12,578 nucleotides of DNA from ZC4RG30 sp964456255 (GCA_964456255.1 CAYWDZ010000080.1:1-12578); one strand, 5' to 3'; shown: positions 1 to 7,170, counted from the stretch's first letter. Notes: generated by a model from the letters alone, not told the origin. A program made the numbers and translations.

Positions 1-51
1 CCGGCGTACACGGCTTTGCAGGCCGCTGCATGACCACTCTGCCACCTAGCC
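1..51 (-). tRNA. tRNA-Cys (anticodon GCA), 3' part cut off by window edge
   Basis: Read on the minus strand, the stretch starts with acceptor strand GGCTAGG (51-45). It continues through a D-arm with a 3-bp stem and the typical AGAGTGGTCATGC region. The anticodon stem GCGGC/GCCGT closes a seven-base loop CTGCAAA with anticodon GCA at 17-19. It runs off the window in the 5' strand of the T-stem (GCCGG), so the T-loop, 3' acceptor strand and CCA lie outside. The body closely resembles proteobacterial tRNA-Cys. The 5' end is set by counting seven acceptor bases plus T8 and G9 before the D-stem, and could be off by a base. Confidence 0.88.
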
Positions 52-57
52 GCGAGG

Positions 58-93
58 GGCGTGGATTCTGTCCTACCGGGGCGGTACTGGCAA
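58..93 (-). promoter_or_regulatory. Candidate sigma70 promoter for tRNA-Cys
   Basis: On the minus strand a TTGCCA (-35, 93-88, five of six consensus bases) is followed after exactly 17 bases by CAGAAT (-10, 70-65, four of six). A start near 58 would leave a leader of about 7 nt before the tRNA. The bases after the -10 (CCACGCCCCTCGC) are GC-rich, as in the discriminators of stable-RNA promoters under stringent control. The site lies in the 61-bp gap between the ankyrin gene stop and tRNA-Cys. It would give the tRNA its own transcription apart from tRNA-Gly. This is a motif match only. Confidence 0.5.
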
Positions 94-112
94 CTCCCGC
101 CACAGCGCTGCA

Positions 113-2086
113 TCACCTGGAATCGCGCAGCAGGCTGACGATCTGGGGCAGTGCACGCGCAGTGGCAATGTCGGCGGCCGAAGCCTGTTCCCGGTTGCGC
201 AGCCGCTTGCTTGCTCCCGCGCGCAGCAGCATGGCGGCCGTGTCAGCCGACCCCGTGCGAATGGCCACCATCAGGGCCGTGTCGCCGTAGGCATCCTGCG
301 CATCCTTGTCCACGCCGGCCGCCAGCAACTGCCCAACGATCTCGGCATGGCCGCCGCCCGCGGCCAGCAACAGTGGTGTAGCCCCATGCTGGTCGCGCGT
401 ATCCGTCGCCACATGCGCGCCGAGCAGGAACTTCACTGCCGCCCCCTGCCCCGCCTCGGCCGCGGCGGCCAGCGGGGTCAGGCCATCGCGATCAGCCTTT
501 TCCAAGGCGGTGCTGCGTTCGGCCAGCAACGCCAGCGCGGGCAACTGCCCGGCCTGCGCCGCGTACCAGATGGCGGTACGGCCGCGGGCATCTGCCAGAT
601 TGGCGTTGGCTCCGGCATCGAGCAGCGCGCGCGTGAGTGCCGGCTCGGGCAGCACCGCGGCATACATCAGTGCGCTGCGCGCCGCCTCGTCCGCAACATC
701 CGGCCTGGCCTGTCCAACCAGCAGCGCCTGGACCGACTCGAATCGCGCGGACCTCACCGCAGCAAGCAACGCCGGGCCTGCATCGGCGCCGGCCCCATGC
801 GCCAGCAACAGCCGAATGATTGCAGCGTCTCCGGCTCTTGCGGCCAGTGACAACGCGGTTTCGCCCTGGCGATCGGCACGCCTGCTGTCGGCACCGGCAT
901 TGAGCAGCGCTTCGACTGCCCGCGCGGCACGGGCCCGGACCGCGACCTGCAGCACCGGCGTGCCATCGGGCAACGCGGCATTGGCATTTGCACCGCGTGC
1001 CAGCAATGCCGTAAGCAGCGTGGTATCGGATCGGGTCGCGGCAACGGCCACGTCCGGCCACCCGGCGTAGCCGTCCCTGGACGACGCCCTGCGCACCGAT
1101 GTGGGCGCGGTAGTGACCATGGCCGTGTGGCTCAGAGCGGTGGCTCCCGCAGCAGCCAGCCTTGCCGCGATGACTGCGGACTCGCCCTTCTCCCCTGCCA
1201 TCTGGGCGAAGTCCAGCGCGGACCAGTCCTGGGCATTGCGTGGCTTCACGCTCGCGCCAGCAGCAAGCAGCTTCTCCACTGCAGCCAGACTGCCGCTGCC
1301 CGCCGCGTACATCAGCGCCGTGTTGCCGGTCTTGTCGGCCGCATCCAGTCCCACGCCCTTCTGGGTGAGCAACGCATCGACGGTGGGCGCACTGCCCGCG
1401 CCTGCGGCCAGCATCAACGCGGTGACACCGGCACGATCCGCGATGTCTGCATGGGCCCCACGCTCCAGCAACTGCCTGACCGCAGCTGGGTCACCGGCGC
1501 CTGCGGCCCGCGCCAGTGCATCGCGGCCAAATTCATCACGCGAACCCAACACGGACCCTGAAGCCAGCGACGCCAGCGTCTTCAGGTCGCCGGTTGCGGC
1601 TGCACGCCACAGGGCGTCGACCCTGGCCTGTTCATCAGGCAGGTCGACTGCAGGACGGAATTCGAACGGCAGTCCGCCGCGCGCTGCCGCATCTTCGGCG
1701 GCTGGCAATCCAAGACGCCGCGCCTCGTCGAACCATTTCTGTGCTCCCGGATCCGGCGGATCGCCGGTGGCCAGCAAGGTCGCAAGACTCCACGCAGCGC
1801 GTGCGTGCTGCTGGGTTGCCGACTGCTCCAGCAAGCGCCTGGCTTCATCGACGTCCGGCTCGCCGGCCAACCCGGCGAGCAGGATCGAAGCCAGCAGAAA
1901 CTGGGCCTCGGCATCGCCACCGCGGGCCAGCGGCAGCAGCGCGTCGCGTGCACGGGTGAAGTCCTTCACCCGGATGGCAGCCTTGGCCGGTTCCAGCAGG
2001 TTGGTTGCGGGCTGGGCCGCGCTGGCGCCGCCACTTGCGAGCAGTGCGCATGCCAGCCACAGCGCCGGGAAACTAGGCCGCGCCAT
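113..2086 (-). CDS. Exported Sel1-like/ankyrin-repeat protein
   Basis: This 657-residue protein has an N-terminal Sec signal peptide (about 1-24, hydrophobic PALWLACALLA, likely cut after ASA), so it should act in the periplasm. Residues about 32-135 are helical pairs of Sel1/TPR type, including an AEAQFLLASILLAG stretch. From about 185 to 655 there are roughly a dozen ankyrin repeats, seen as recurrent TALM-AA-G, LL-AGA and DxxGxT signatures, with a less regular linker near 315-345 (serine/threonine-rich). Both repeat types bind proteins and have no catalytic residues. The start is well supported: AGGTGGAG lies 7 bases upstream of ATG at 2086, inside the preceding gene, and the two genes overlap by 14 bp. 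It is therefore the second gene of the flavoprotein operon. A scaffold or assembly role for the neighbouring cytochromes is inference. Confidence 0.88.
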   Translation of the reverse strand: MARPSFPALWLACALLASGGASAAQPATNLLEPAKAAIRVKDFTRARDALLPLARGGDAEAQFLLASILLAGLAGEPDVDEARRLLEQSATQQHARAAWSLATLLATGDPPDPGAQKWFDEARRLGLPAAEDAAARGGLPFEFRPAVDLPDEQARVDALWRAAATGDLKTLASLASGSVLGSRDEFGRDALARAAGAGDPAAVRQLLERGAHADIADRAGVTALMLAAGAGSAPTVDALLTQKGVGLDAADKTGNTALMYAAGSGSLAAVEKLLAAGASVKPRNAQDWSALDFAQMAGEKGESAVIAARLAAAGATALSHTAMVTTAPTSVRRASSRDGYAGWPDVAVAATRSDTTLLTALLARGANANAALPDGTPVLQVAVRARAARAVEALLNAGADSRRADRQGETALSLAARAGDAAIIRLLLAHGAGADAGPALLAAVRSARFESVQALLVGQARPDVADEAARSALMYAAVLPEPALTRALLDAGANANLADARGRTAIWYAAQAGQLPALALLAERSTALEKADRDGLTPLAAAAEAGQGAAVKFLLGAHVATDTRDQHGATPLLLAAGGGHAEIVGQLLAAGVDKDAQDAYGDTALMVAIRTGSADTAAMLLRAGASKRLRNREQASAADIATARALPQIVSLLRDSR

Positions 2087-3383
2087 ACTTCGTCTCCACC
2101 TGGATGCCTACGCGACGCAGGAAATCATTCGGCAATACACCACCCGCGTTCACGATCACGGCATCGTTGGGCAGCTGGAGCACCTTGCCGTTGCATTCCA
2201 CAGCGACCGAGTCCGGGGCAATCGCGCGCACATGCGAATTCAGCAACGTGCGCAGGACGCCGCTGCGTTCGGCGGCGGCCACCCGCTCGCGATTGCGTGG
2301 CTTGGCGCGATCAAACGCAGCGCCGCGATAGGAAAGCACCACCTCGCCACCACGGGCCTCGGCTATTTCCGCCGCCGCCTCCAGAGCGCTGTCACCGCCA
2401 CCAACCACCAGCACACGCTGGCCCGCGTACTGCTCCGGATCAATCAGGCGATACACCACCTTGGGCAGCTCCTCTCCGGGTACACCGAGCTTGCGCGGCG
2501 TACCGCGGCGGCCGATGGCCAGCAGCACACTGCGCGCACGGTATTGGCCCTTGGTCGTGCGCACCGTGAATTCATCGCCATCGTGGTCAATCTGTTCCAC
2601 CCTCTCGTGGTAGTTGATCTTCACACCGGTCTTGCGCTCGGCGTCGCGCCAGAACTCCAGCAGGTCTTCCTTGCTGGTCTGCCGCATGTTGAGGCTGCCC
2701 ACCAGCGGGATCTGTGCGGGTGAAGTCATCACCAGCTTGGCGCGTGGATACTGGAATACACAGCCACCGAGTGATTCCTGCTCCAGCGTGACGAAACGCA
2801 TCTTGCGGGACATGGCCGTGAGCGATGCGGAGAAGCCGGCCGGCCCGGCACCGACGATCAGCAGATCGAGCACCTCGCCGCGTGCCTTGCCGCGCTCCGA
2901 CTGGATCGCTTCGACCGCCTGGCGCCCCTGCTCCAGTGCATTGCGGATCAGACCCATGCCGCCAAGCTCGCCGGCGATGAATATGCCGGGCACGCTGGTT
3001 TCAAACTTCGCGCTCAGCACGGGAATATCCACGCCACGCTTCTCGCTGCCGAATACCAGCGTGATCGCCTCCACCGGACAAGCCGTCTTGCAGGCACCGT
3101 GACCGATGCAGTCGGTGGGGCTCACCAGTTGCGCGCGTCCGTCGATGAGGCCAAGCACCTGATGCTCTGGTTGTTCAGGGCAGGCCTTGATGCACGAACC
3201 GCAGCCGATGCAACGCGCAGGATCAATCACCGGATGCAGTGACACCGGCTCCAGCAGCCCAGCCGCGCTGGCTTCTGCGCGGGCTTCAGTGCTGATCCTT
3301 ATCAAGCGTGAGCGGCGGCGCCCGAACAGCGCCACGATCAGCACCACCGGCAGCCCATAGACGGCAAGAGCAAGAGCATCCAT
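2073..3383 (-). CDS. Membrane-anchored FAD/NAD(P)-binding oxidoreductase with N-terminal ferredoxin domain
   Basis: The 436-residue protein begins with one hydrophobic helix (3-20) followed by GRRRSRLIR, which puts the rest in the cytoplasm by the positive-inside rule. Residues 58-68 are a full 4Fe-4S motif (CxxCxxCxxxCP). A second motif at 92-102 has His95 in place of the second cysteine. A dinucleotide-binding fold starts at 175 (LIVGAGPAGFSAS, FAD) and a second at about 324 (VLVVGGGDSALEAA, NAD(P)H). The GGCVFQYPRAK stretch and the lack of a CxxC redox pair in the NADPH domain point to the YpdA-like branch of the thioredoxin-reductase fold, not to thioredoxin reductase. The reading frame is open to 3551, but ATG at 3383 directly precedes the helix. 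No strong Shine-Dalgarno is visible there, so the start is less certain. It probably passes NAD(P)H electrons through Fe-S centres to a membrane partner such as the cytochrome b encoded divergently; that partner is inferred. Confidence 0.87.
   Translation of the reverse strand: MDALALAVYGLPVVLIVALFGRRRSRLIRISTEARAEASAAGLLEPVSLHPVIDPARCIGCGSCIKACPEQPEHQVLGLIDGRAQLVSPTDCIGHGACKTACPVEAITLVFGSEKRGVDIPVLSAKFETSVPGIFIAGELGGMGLIRNALEQGRQAVEAIQSERGKARGEVLDLLIVGAGPAGFSASLTAMSRKMRFVTLEQESLGGCVFQYPRAKLVMTSPAQIPLVGSLNMRQTSKEDLLEFWRDAERKTGVKINYHERVEQIDHDGDEFTVRTTKGQYRARSVLLAIGRRGTPRKLGVPGEELPKVVYRLIDPEQYAGQRVLVVGGGDSALEAAAEIAEARGGEVVLSYRGAAFDRAKPRNRERVAAAERSGVLRTLLNSHVRAIAPDSVAVECNGKVLQLPNDAVIVNAGGVLPNDFLRRVGIQVETKYGAA
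2094..2101 (-). promoter_or_regulatory. Ribosome binding site of the ankyrin gene
   Basis: AGGTGGAG on the minus strand lies 7 bases before the ATG at 2086 and within the last codons of the upstream flavoprotein gene. It fixes the start of the ankyrin-repeat gene and supports translational coupling of the pair. Confidence 0.7.
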
Positions 3384-3461
3384 TGGCGCAAATTTACGCG
3401 CGTTCCTCTGATGACGAAATGACCCGACGCGCAAGTCCGTGGGTGTGCTTCGCAATCCAAC

Positions 3462-3474
3462 GAGAACTGTTCTC
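3462..3474. promoter_or_regulatory. Perfect 13-bp palindrome, candidate operator
   Basis: GAGAAC-T-GTTCTC is a perfect inverted repeat of two 6-base arms around a single base. Its place between divergent genes, about 80 bp before the flavoprotein start, suits a dimeric regulator site. I cannot name the regulator. Confidence 0.45.
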
Positions 3475-3490
3475 AAGACCACCCTGCATC

Positions 3491-3508
3491 TGTCGGTCGA
3501 CCGCGACA
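3491..3508. promoter_or_regulatory. Palindrome CGGTCGACCG with outer TGTC/GACA arms, candidate operator
   Basis: The core CGGTCGACCG (3494-3503) is perfectly self-complementary. TGTC (3491-3494) and GACA (3505-3508) form a second pair just outside, offset by one base. It lies 17 bp from the other palindrome, so the two could form a paired operator. Confidence 0.35.
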
Positions 3509-3560
3509 TTCGCGCCGACGGACTGGGAAAAGTGAGACTTGGTTCCGTCATGCAGTAATA

Positions 3561-3592
3561 GGCGTCACTCCCTGAAAGACGCCCTCAAGGGC
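3561..3592 (+). promoter_or_regulatory. Two overlapping inverted repeats in the probable leader of the cytochrome operon
   Basis: GGCGTC (3561-3566) pairs with GACGCC (3578-3583) across an 11-base loop. GCCCT (3581-3585) pairs with AGGGC (3588-3592) across two bases. The arms share 3581-3583, so in RNA the two hairpins cannot form fully at once. They end about 50 bases before the start codon at 3644. They may instead be DNA-binding sites. Confidence 0.35.
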
Positions 3593-3632
3593 AACATGTG
3601 TCAAACCCCGAACGGTCTCAATCTACGGAACC

Positions 3633-3637
3633 GGTGA
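3633..3637 (+). promoter_or_regulatory. Ribosome binding site of the CcmI-like gene
   Basis: GGTGA, matching the anti-Shine-Dalgarno complement over five bases, lies 6 bases before ATG at 3644 and supports that start for the first gene of the rightward operon. Confidence 0.55.
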
Positions 3638-3643
3638 ACGAAG

Positions 3644-4684
3644 ATGTCTAGTGTGTTCTGGTTCGCCGCCGGAGCCGTCGCCGGCGCCGCGGTCGCGCTG
3701 CTTGTTCCGCTTGTCTGGCGGCAGGCCAGTGCGGACCGCCGCGGATCGCTGTTGCGCTATGGGCTGCCCGTTGCAGGCGCGGCGCTGTTCATCGTGTGCT
3801 TCATCGCGTTCTCGCGCCTGTGGGGCACCGCTGCGCCGTCTGCACCAGCGACATCCAGCGCCGACATGCAGGCCTCCCATGCCGGAGCCATCGAAGACTA
3901 TGCCCGCAAGGTCGCGCAGGACCCAAGCGACGCCGCATCGTGGCTGGCCCTGGCGAACCTGTATCGCCAGCAAAGACAATTCGGCCCGGCACGCGATGCC
4001 TTCGTCAGGCTCGTTGCGCTCGATGCGATGACCGCCGACTCCTGGGCGGACTACGCCGACGTGCAGGCATCCGTATCCGGATCATTGGCCGGTGAAGCCG
4101 AGACCTTCATGGACCGGGCCCTGGCGCTTGATCCGGAGCACTCCAAGGCGCTGTGGCTCAAAGCCAGCCTCGCACATGAACAGGGCAAGGAAGATCAGGC
4201 ACTGGTGCTGTGGAAGCGGCTGCTGGCGGTACTGCCACCGGATTCCTCCGACGCTCGTCTGGTAGAGAACAACATCGCCGAGGCCGAGCATCTTGCTGGC
4301 CTGCCCGCGATCAGCAGCGCTCCCGCCCCTGCCAGCAAGGCAGTCCTTGCCGGCACCGTCAATCTGGACCCGCGCTTCGCTGCACGGGTGAAGCCCGGCA
4401 TGCCGGTCTTCATCTTCGCCAGGGCCGTTGATGCGCCTGGTCCGCCGGTGGCGGTGATGCGCACGGTCACTGGCGCCTGGCCGCTGCGCTTCGTGCTGGA
4501 CGACAGCATGGCCATGATGCCCGAGCGCAAGCTGTCCGGCTTCGAGACGGTGATCGTCGAAGCGCGCATCTCAGCCAGCGGAGATGCCACCGCGCAGAAG
4601 GGTGATCTGTATGCCGCCAGCGCGCCACTGCATCCGCGCGACGGCAAGCCGCTGTCACTGACCATTGCGCAGGAAAAGAACTGA
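3644..4684 (+). CDS. CcmI/CycH-like c-type cytochrome biogenesis TPR protein
   Basis: The 346-residue protein has two N-terminal membrane helices (about 4-24 and 39-58) separated by a charged loop (RQASADRRGSLLR). A TPR region follows (about 82-195; for example SWLALANLYRQQRQFGPARDAF and the AEHLAG end). The C-terminal domain from about 233 begins VLAGTVNLDP and has the beta-rich pattern of the CcmI/CycH periplasmic domain, including KPGMPVFIFARA and the PLRFVLDD stretch. In known systems CcmI binds apocytochrome c and hands it to the CcmF/CcmH haem lyase. It leads an operon with two giant multihaem cytochromes, so it is probably a dedicated chaperone for their maturation, separate from the general ccm cluster. 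The other ccm genes are not in this window. It is somewhat shorter than many CcmI proteins. Confidence 0.87.
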   Translation: MSSVFWFAAGAVAGAAVALLVPLVWRQASADRRGSLLRYGLPVAGAALFIVCFIAFSRLWGTAAPSAPATSSADMQASHAGAIEDYARKVAQDPSDAASWLALANLYRQQRQFGPARDAFVRLVALDAMTADSWADYADVQASVSGSLAGEAETFMDRALALDPEHSKALWLKASLAHEQGKEDQALVLWKRLLAVLPPDSSDARLVENNIAEAEHLAGLPAISSAPAPASKAVLAGTVNLDPRFAARVKPGMPVFIFARAVDAPGPPVAVMRTVTGAWPLRFVLDDSMAMMPERKLSGFETVIVEARISASGDATAQKGDLYAASAPLHPRDGKPLSLTIAQEKN

Positions 4685-4687
4685 CTC

Positions 4688-5584
4688 ATGGCCGCCGCGG
4701 CTCCATTTGCAACCCGGGACACTGCGCCCACCGGCGAGACGCGCCGCCGCTGGATCACTCCGGCGCGAGTGTTCTTCGTGGTGGTGGTCGGCCTGATCTA
4801 CGTGGGCTGGCGCGTACCCACCGAGCTGTACATCACGCCGCAATCCGGCCTGGGCTACGCGCTGGGCATTACCGGCGGAAGCATGATGGTGCTGCTGCTG
4901 CTGTATTCGGCACGCAAGCGCTTCCGGTGGCTGCGCTGGCTCGGCTCCGTCACCCGCTGGTTCGAGGTACACATGGTGCTGGGCGTGCTCGGCCCGCTGT
5001 GCATCCTGTACCACTCGAATTTCAGCCTCGGCGCAACCAACAGCAACGTGGCCTTCTGGAGCATGCTGACCGTCGCGGGCAGCGGCCTCGTCGGGCGCTA
5101 CCTGTATGCGCACATTCACTACGGACTGTATGGTCGCCAGAAATCCCTGGCTGAATTGAAGGACAGTGCCGCGCGCCTGCACAGCATTGGCCAGGGCATT
5201 CCGATGCTGCCGGACCTGATGACCCGACTCGACGCGGCCGAGCAGCGCATCCTGAACAGCGGCCCGCGCCTGCCCATCATCGAGTTGCTCAAGCCCTTCG
5301 CACTGTCCGCTCGCGTGCTCGCCGCCCGCTGGCAACTTCGTAGTTACGTGCGCCAAACCCTGCGCAGGGCCGCGAAGAGCTCCCCGCTGCTGGCCCGCGA
5401 GCGCCGGCGCCTGCAGCGGATGGCGCGCGGCTTCGTCACCACGCGCCTGCGCGCCGCGCGCAGTGTGGCCGAGTTCGAGGTGTACCAGCGTCTGTTCGGG
5501 CTGTGGCATGTGCTGCACCTGCCACTGATCTTCATGCTCTTCATCGCCGGCATCGTGCACGTGATCGCGGTGCACACGTATTGA
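4688..5584 (+). CDS. Five-helix membrane b-type cytochrome
   Basis: The 298-residue protein has predicted membrane helices at about 27-44, 56-74, 93-112, 122-142 and 273-295, and a basic loop at 145-265. Charge distribution puts the N-terminus and the long loop in the cytoplasm and the C-terminus outside. Two helices carry the same HX13H spacing: His95/His109 and His277/His291. In this topology His95 and His277 lie near the cytoplasmic side and His109 and His291 near the periplasmic side, as expected for two bis-His b haems stacked across the membrane. I cannot assign a named family. It starts 3 bp after the CcmI-like gene, with AGGAAAAG upstream. It likely carries electrons from a cytoplasmic or quinone donor to the periplasmic cytochromes encoded next. 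That role is inferred. Confidence 0.8.
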   Translation: MAAAAPFATRDTAPTGETRRRWITPARVFFVVVVGLIYVGWRVPTELYITPQSGLGYALGITGGSMMVLLLLYSARKRFRWLRWLGSVTRWFEVHMVLGVLGPLCILYHSNFSLGATNSNVAFWSMLTVAGSGLVGRYLYAHIHYGLYGRQKSLAELKDSAARLHSIGQGIPMLPDLMTRLDAAEQRILNSGPRLPIIELLKPFALSARVLAARWQLRSYVRQTLRRAAKSSPLLARERRRLQRMARGFVTTRLRAARSVAEFEVYQRLFGLWHVLHLPLIFMLFIAGIVHVIAVHTY

Positions 5585-7164
5585 TGCGTGAACGAGGCCT
5601 CCCAAATGCTCGCACCGGAATCACCATGGCGGCGCTCGTGATGCTGTCCATGCTGTCCATGCAACGCGCCTATGCCCTCAACCCCGAGACGTTGTTGATG
5701 CCGGGAAAGGTCAGCAGCGCGCACGCCAAGTACGAGGAAGACTGCTCGCAGTGTCACATCCGCTCCGATCGCAGCAAGCAGCGTGCGCGCTGCCTCGACT
5801 GCCACAAGCCGATAGCCCAGGACATCTCCCAGAAGCGCGGCTTTCACGGCCGCGCGCCCGGCATGGGTGCAGCCGAGTGTTCGTCCTGCCACTCGGAACA
5901 CCTCGGGCGGGATGCGGACATCGTGCGCTTCAGCCGCGCAACGTTTGACCACGCACTCACCGACTTTCACCTGGAAGGCGCGCACAGCAGTCTGGCCTGC
6001 GTGGGCTGCCACCAGGCGGGCAAGCCGCTGCGCTCCGCCCCGACCGATTGCAAGGCGTGTCACGCGAAGGTTGAACCGCATGACGGCAAGCTGGGCCACG
6101 ATTGCGCCAAATGCCACAACGTGAACACCTGGCAGCAGGCGAAGTTCGATCACAAGCAGACCGCATTCGCCCTGAATGGCAGGCACGCGGAGCTCCCGTG
6201 TGCGCAGTGCCACCTGGGCAACCGCTTCAAGGGAACACCGAAGCAATGCGCCTCCTGCCACGCACCCGACGACGTGCATCGCGGCGAGCGCGGCGAGCGC
6301 TGCGCCGAATGTCATAGTGAGTCGACCTGGAAATCAGCCACCTTCGACCACGCCAAGCAGACCGGCTTCGCGCTGCTGGGCGCGCATGCCCCACTGGCCT
6401 GCGCGGCCTGTCATCGCACCGGCCAGCTCAAGGATCCGGTCCCGAAGGATTGCCGTGGCTGCCACCTGGGGCAGGATGCGCACGCGGGTCGCTTCGGCAA
6501 TGACTGCGCCACCTGCCACGCCAACACCGCCTGGAAGCCCGCGTTGTTCGACCATGAGCGCGACGGACACTGGCCTCTTGCTGGCCGCCACGCACAGGTA
6601 CAGTGCCATGCCTGCCACACGGGCAACATCGCCACCCAGAAACTGAAACAGGACTGCGCCGGCTGCCATCGCGGCAACGACGTGCATGCCGGCGCACTGG
6701 GCAAGGACTGTGCGCAATGCCACTCGCCCGCCGGCTGGCGCACCGATGTGCGCTTCGACCACGACTTCACGGACTTTCCGCTGCTCGGCCTGCATGTGAC
6801 CGTTCCCTGTGAACAGTGCCATGTCACACGTACCTACAAGGGCGAGCCGCATGACTGCTACGCCTGCCACGCGGCCGTGGATGCGCACCAGGGCAGCCTG
6901 GGCCGGGAGTGCGGCCAGTGCCATTCCACCAATGGCTGGAACATCTGGGAGTTCGACCACGGGAAGCAGAGCGGCTTTGCCCTGACCGGCGCACACCGCA
7001 CGCTGACCTGTGCGCAGTGCCACCGCCAGCCGGCCGGCGAGGTGAAGCTCGGCACGGCCTGCGTGGCGTGTCACCGCCAGGACGACATCCACCTCGGACA
7101 GTTCGGCAACCAGTGCGAGCGCTGCCACTCCACCGCCACTTTCAAGGGCGCCAGCCGGCGCTAG
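5584..7164 (+). CDS. Periplasmic c-type cytochrome with 21 CxxCH haem sites
   Basis: The 526-residue product has a signal peptide (about 1-31, cut likely after AYA) and 21 CxxCH motifs, starting at residues 54, 70, 99, 139, 156, 174, 206, 222, 240, 273, 290, 308, 341, 358, 376, 409, 425, 443, 476, 493 and 511. The first three form an N-terminal block. The other 18 fall in six tandem units of 66-69 residues, each with three CxxCH and three further histidines (FDH, GxH and a DxH-type site). One extra His per haem suggests bis-His, low-potential haems. The domain style is that of cytochrome c3-like multihaem proteins. ATG at 5584 shares its A with the stop of the cytochrome b gene (TGATG); the frame is open further upstream, but that part lies inside the cytochrome b gene. 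There is no lipobox, so it is probably soluble in the periplasm. It should accept electrons from the cytochrome b; this is inferred from order. Confidence 0.92.
   Translation: MRERGLPNARTGITMAALVMLSMLSMQRAYALNPETLLMPGKVSSAHAKYEEDCSQCHIRSDRSKQRARCLDCHKPIAQDISQKRGFHGRAPGMGAAECSSCHSEHLGRDADIVRFSRATFDHALTDFHLEGAHSSLACVGCHQAGKPLRSAPTDCKACHAKVEPHDGKLGHDCAKCHNVNTWQQAKFDHKQTAFALNGRHAELPCAQCHLGNRFKGTPKQCASCHAPDDVHRGERGERCAECHSESTWKSATFDHAKQTGFALLGAHAPLACAACHRTGQLKDPVPKDCRGCHLGQDAHAGRFGNDCATCHANTAWKPALFDHERDGHWPLAGRHAQVQCHACHTGNIATQKLKQDCAGCHRGNDVHAGALGKDCAQCHSPAGWRTDVRFDHDFTDFPLLGLHVTVPCEQCHVTRTYKGEPHDCYACHAAVDAHQGSLGRECGQCHSTNGWNIWEFDHGKQSGFALTGAHRTLTCAQCHRQPAGEVKLGTACVACHRQDDIHLGQFGNQCERCHSTATFKGASRR
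5944..7128 (+). repeat. Six tandem three-haem units in the 21-haem cytochrome
   Basis: Units begin at FDH residues 121, 188, 254, 322, 391 and 457. Each has the order FDH, GxH, CxxCH, CxxCH, a distal H, CxxCH. The unit length is about 200 bp. The DNA copies have diverged while haem-binding residues are kept, so this is an old duplication under selection. Confidence 0.85.
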
Positions 7165-7170
7165 CGATCC

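Larger units (their letters stand above)
3384..3643. promoter_or_regulatory. Divergent control region between the two operons
   Basis: This 260-bp non-coding gap separates the leftward flavoprotein operon from the rightward cytochrome operon, so both promoters should lie here. It contains a 13-bp perfect palindrome (3462-3474), a 10-bp palindrome with outer arms (3491-3508) and two overlapping hairpins (3561-3592). I found no convincing -35/-10 pair with good spacing on either strand. A weak AGTAAT at 3554-3559 has no fitting -35. An activator-dependent promoter or an alternative sigma factor would fit, but this is not shown. Confidence 0.6.

Noticed and set aside
81..103. GGCGG/CCGCC inverted repeat near the end of the ankyrin gene as a terminator
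   Set aside because: Only a 5-bp stem with a long loop, no T run, and it overlaps the better-supported tRNA-Cys promoter.
88..105. AACTCCCG shared with tRNA-Gly (around 12528-12535) as an attachment-site repeat
   Set aside because: Eight bases only, and the same string recurs in the barrel gene, so chance is likely. No longer copy of the tRNA 3' end is seen near tRNA-Cys.
1101..2723. Open frame of 540 codons on the plus strand over the ankyrin and flavoprotein genes
   Set aside because: It crosses two well-supported minus-strand genes and encodes Ala/Ser/Arg-rich sequence without recognisable domains, typical of G+C-rich antisense frames.
2073..3383. Thioredoxin reductase identity for the flavoprotein
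   Set aside because: The fold is related, but the CxxC active-site pair between the two nucleotide-binding motifs is missing, and an N-terminal ferredoxin domain is present.
3384..3551. Longer start for the flavoprotein (56 more residues)
   Set aside because: The extra part is basic and unlike any domain. ATG at 3383 directly precedes the membrane helix and the usual family length.
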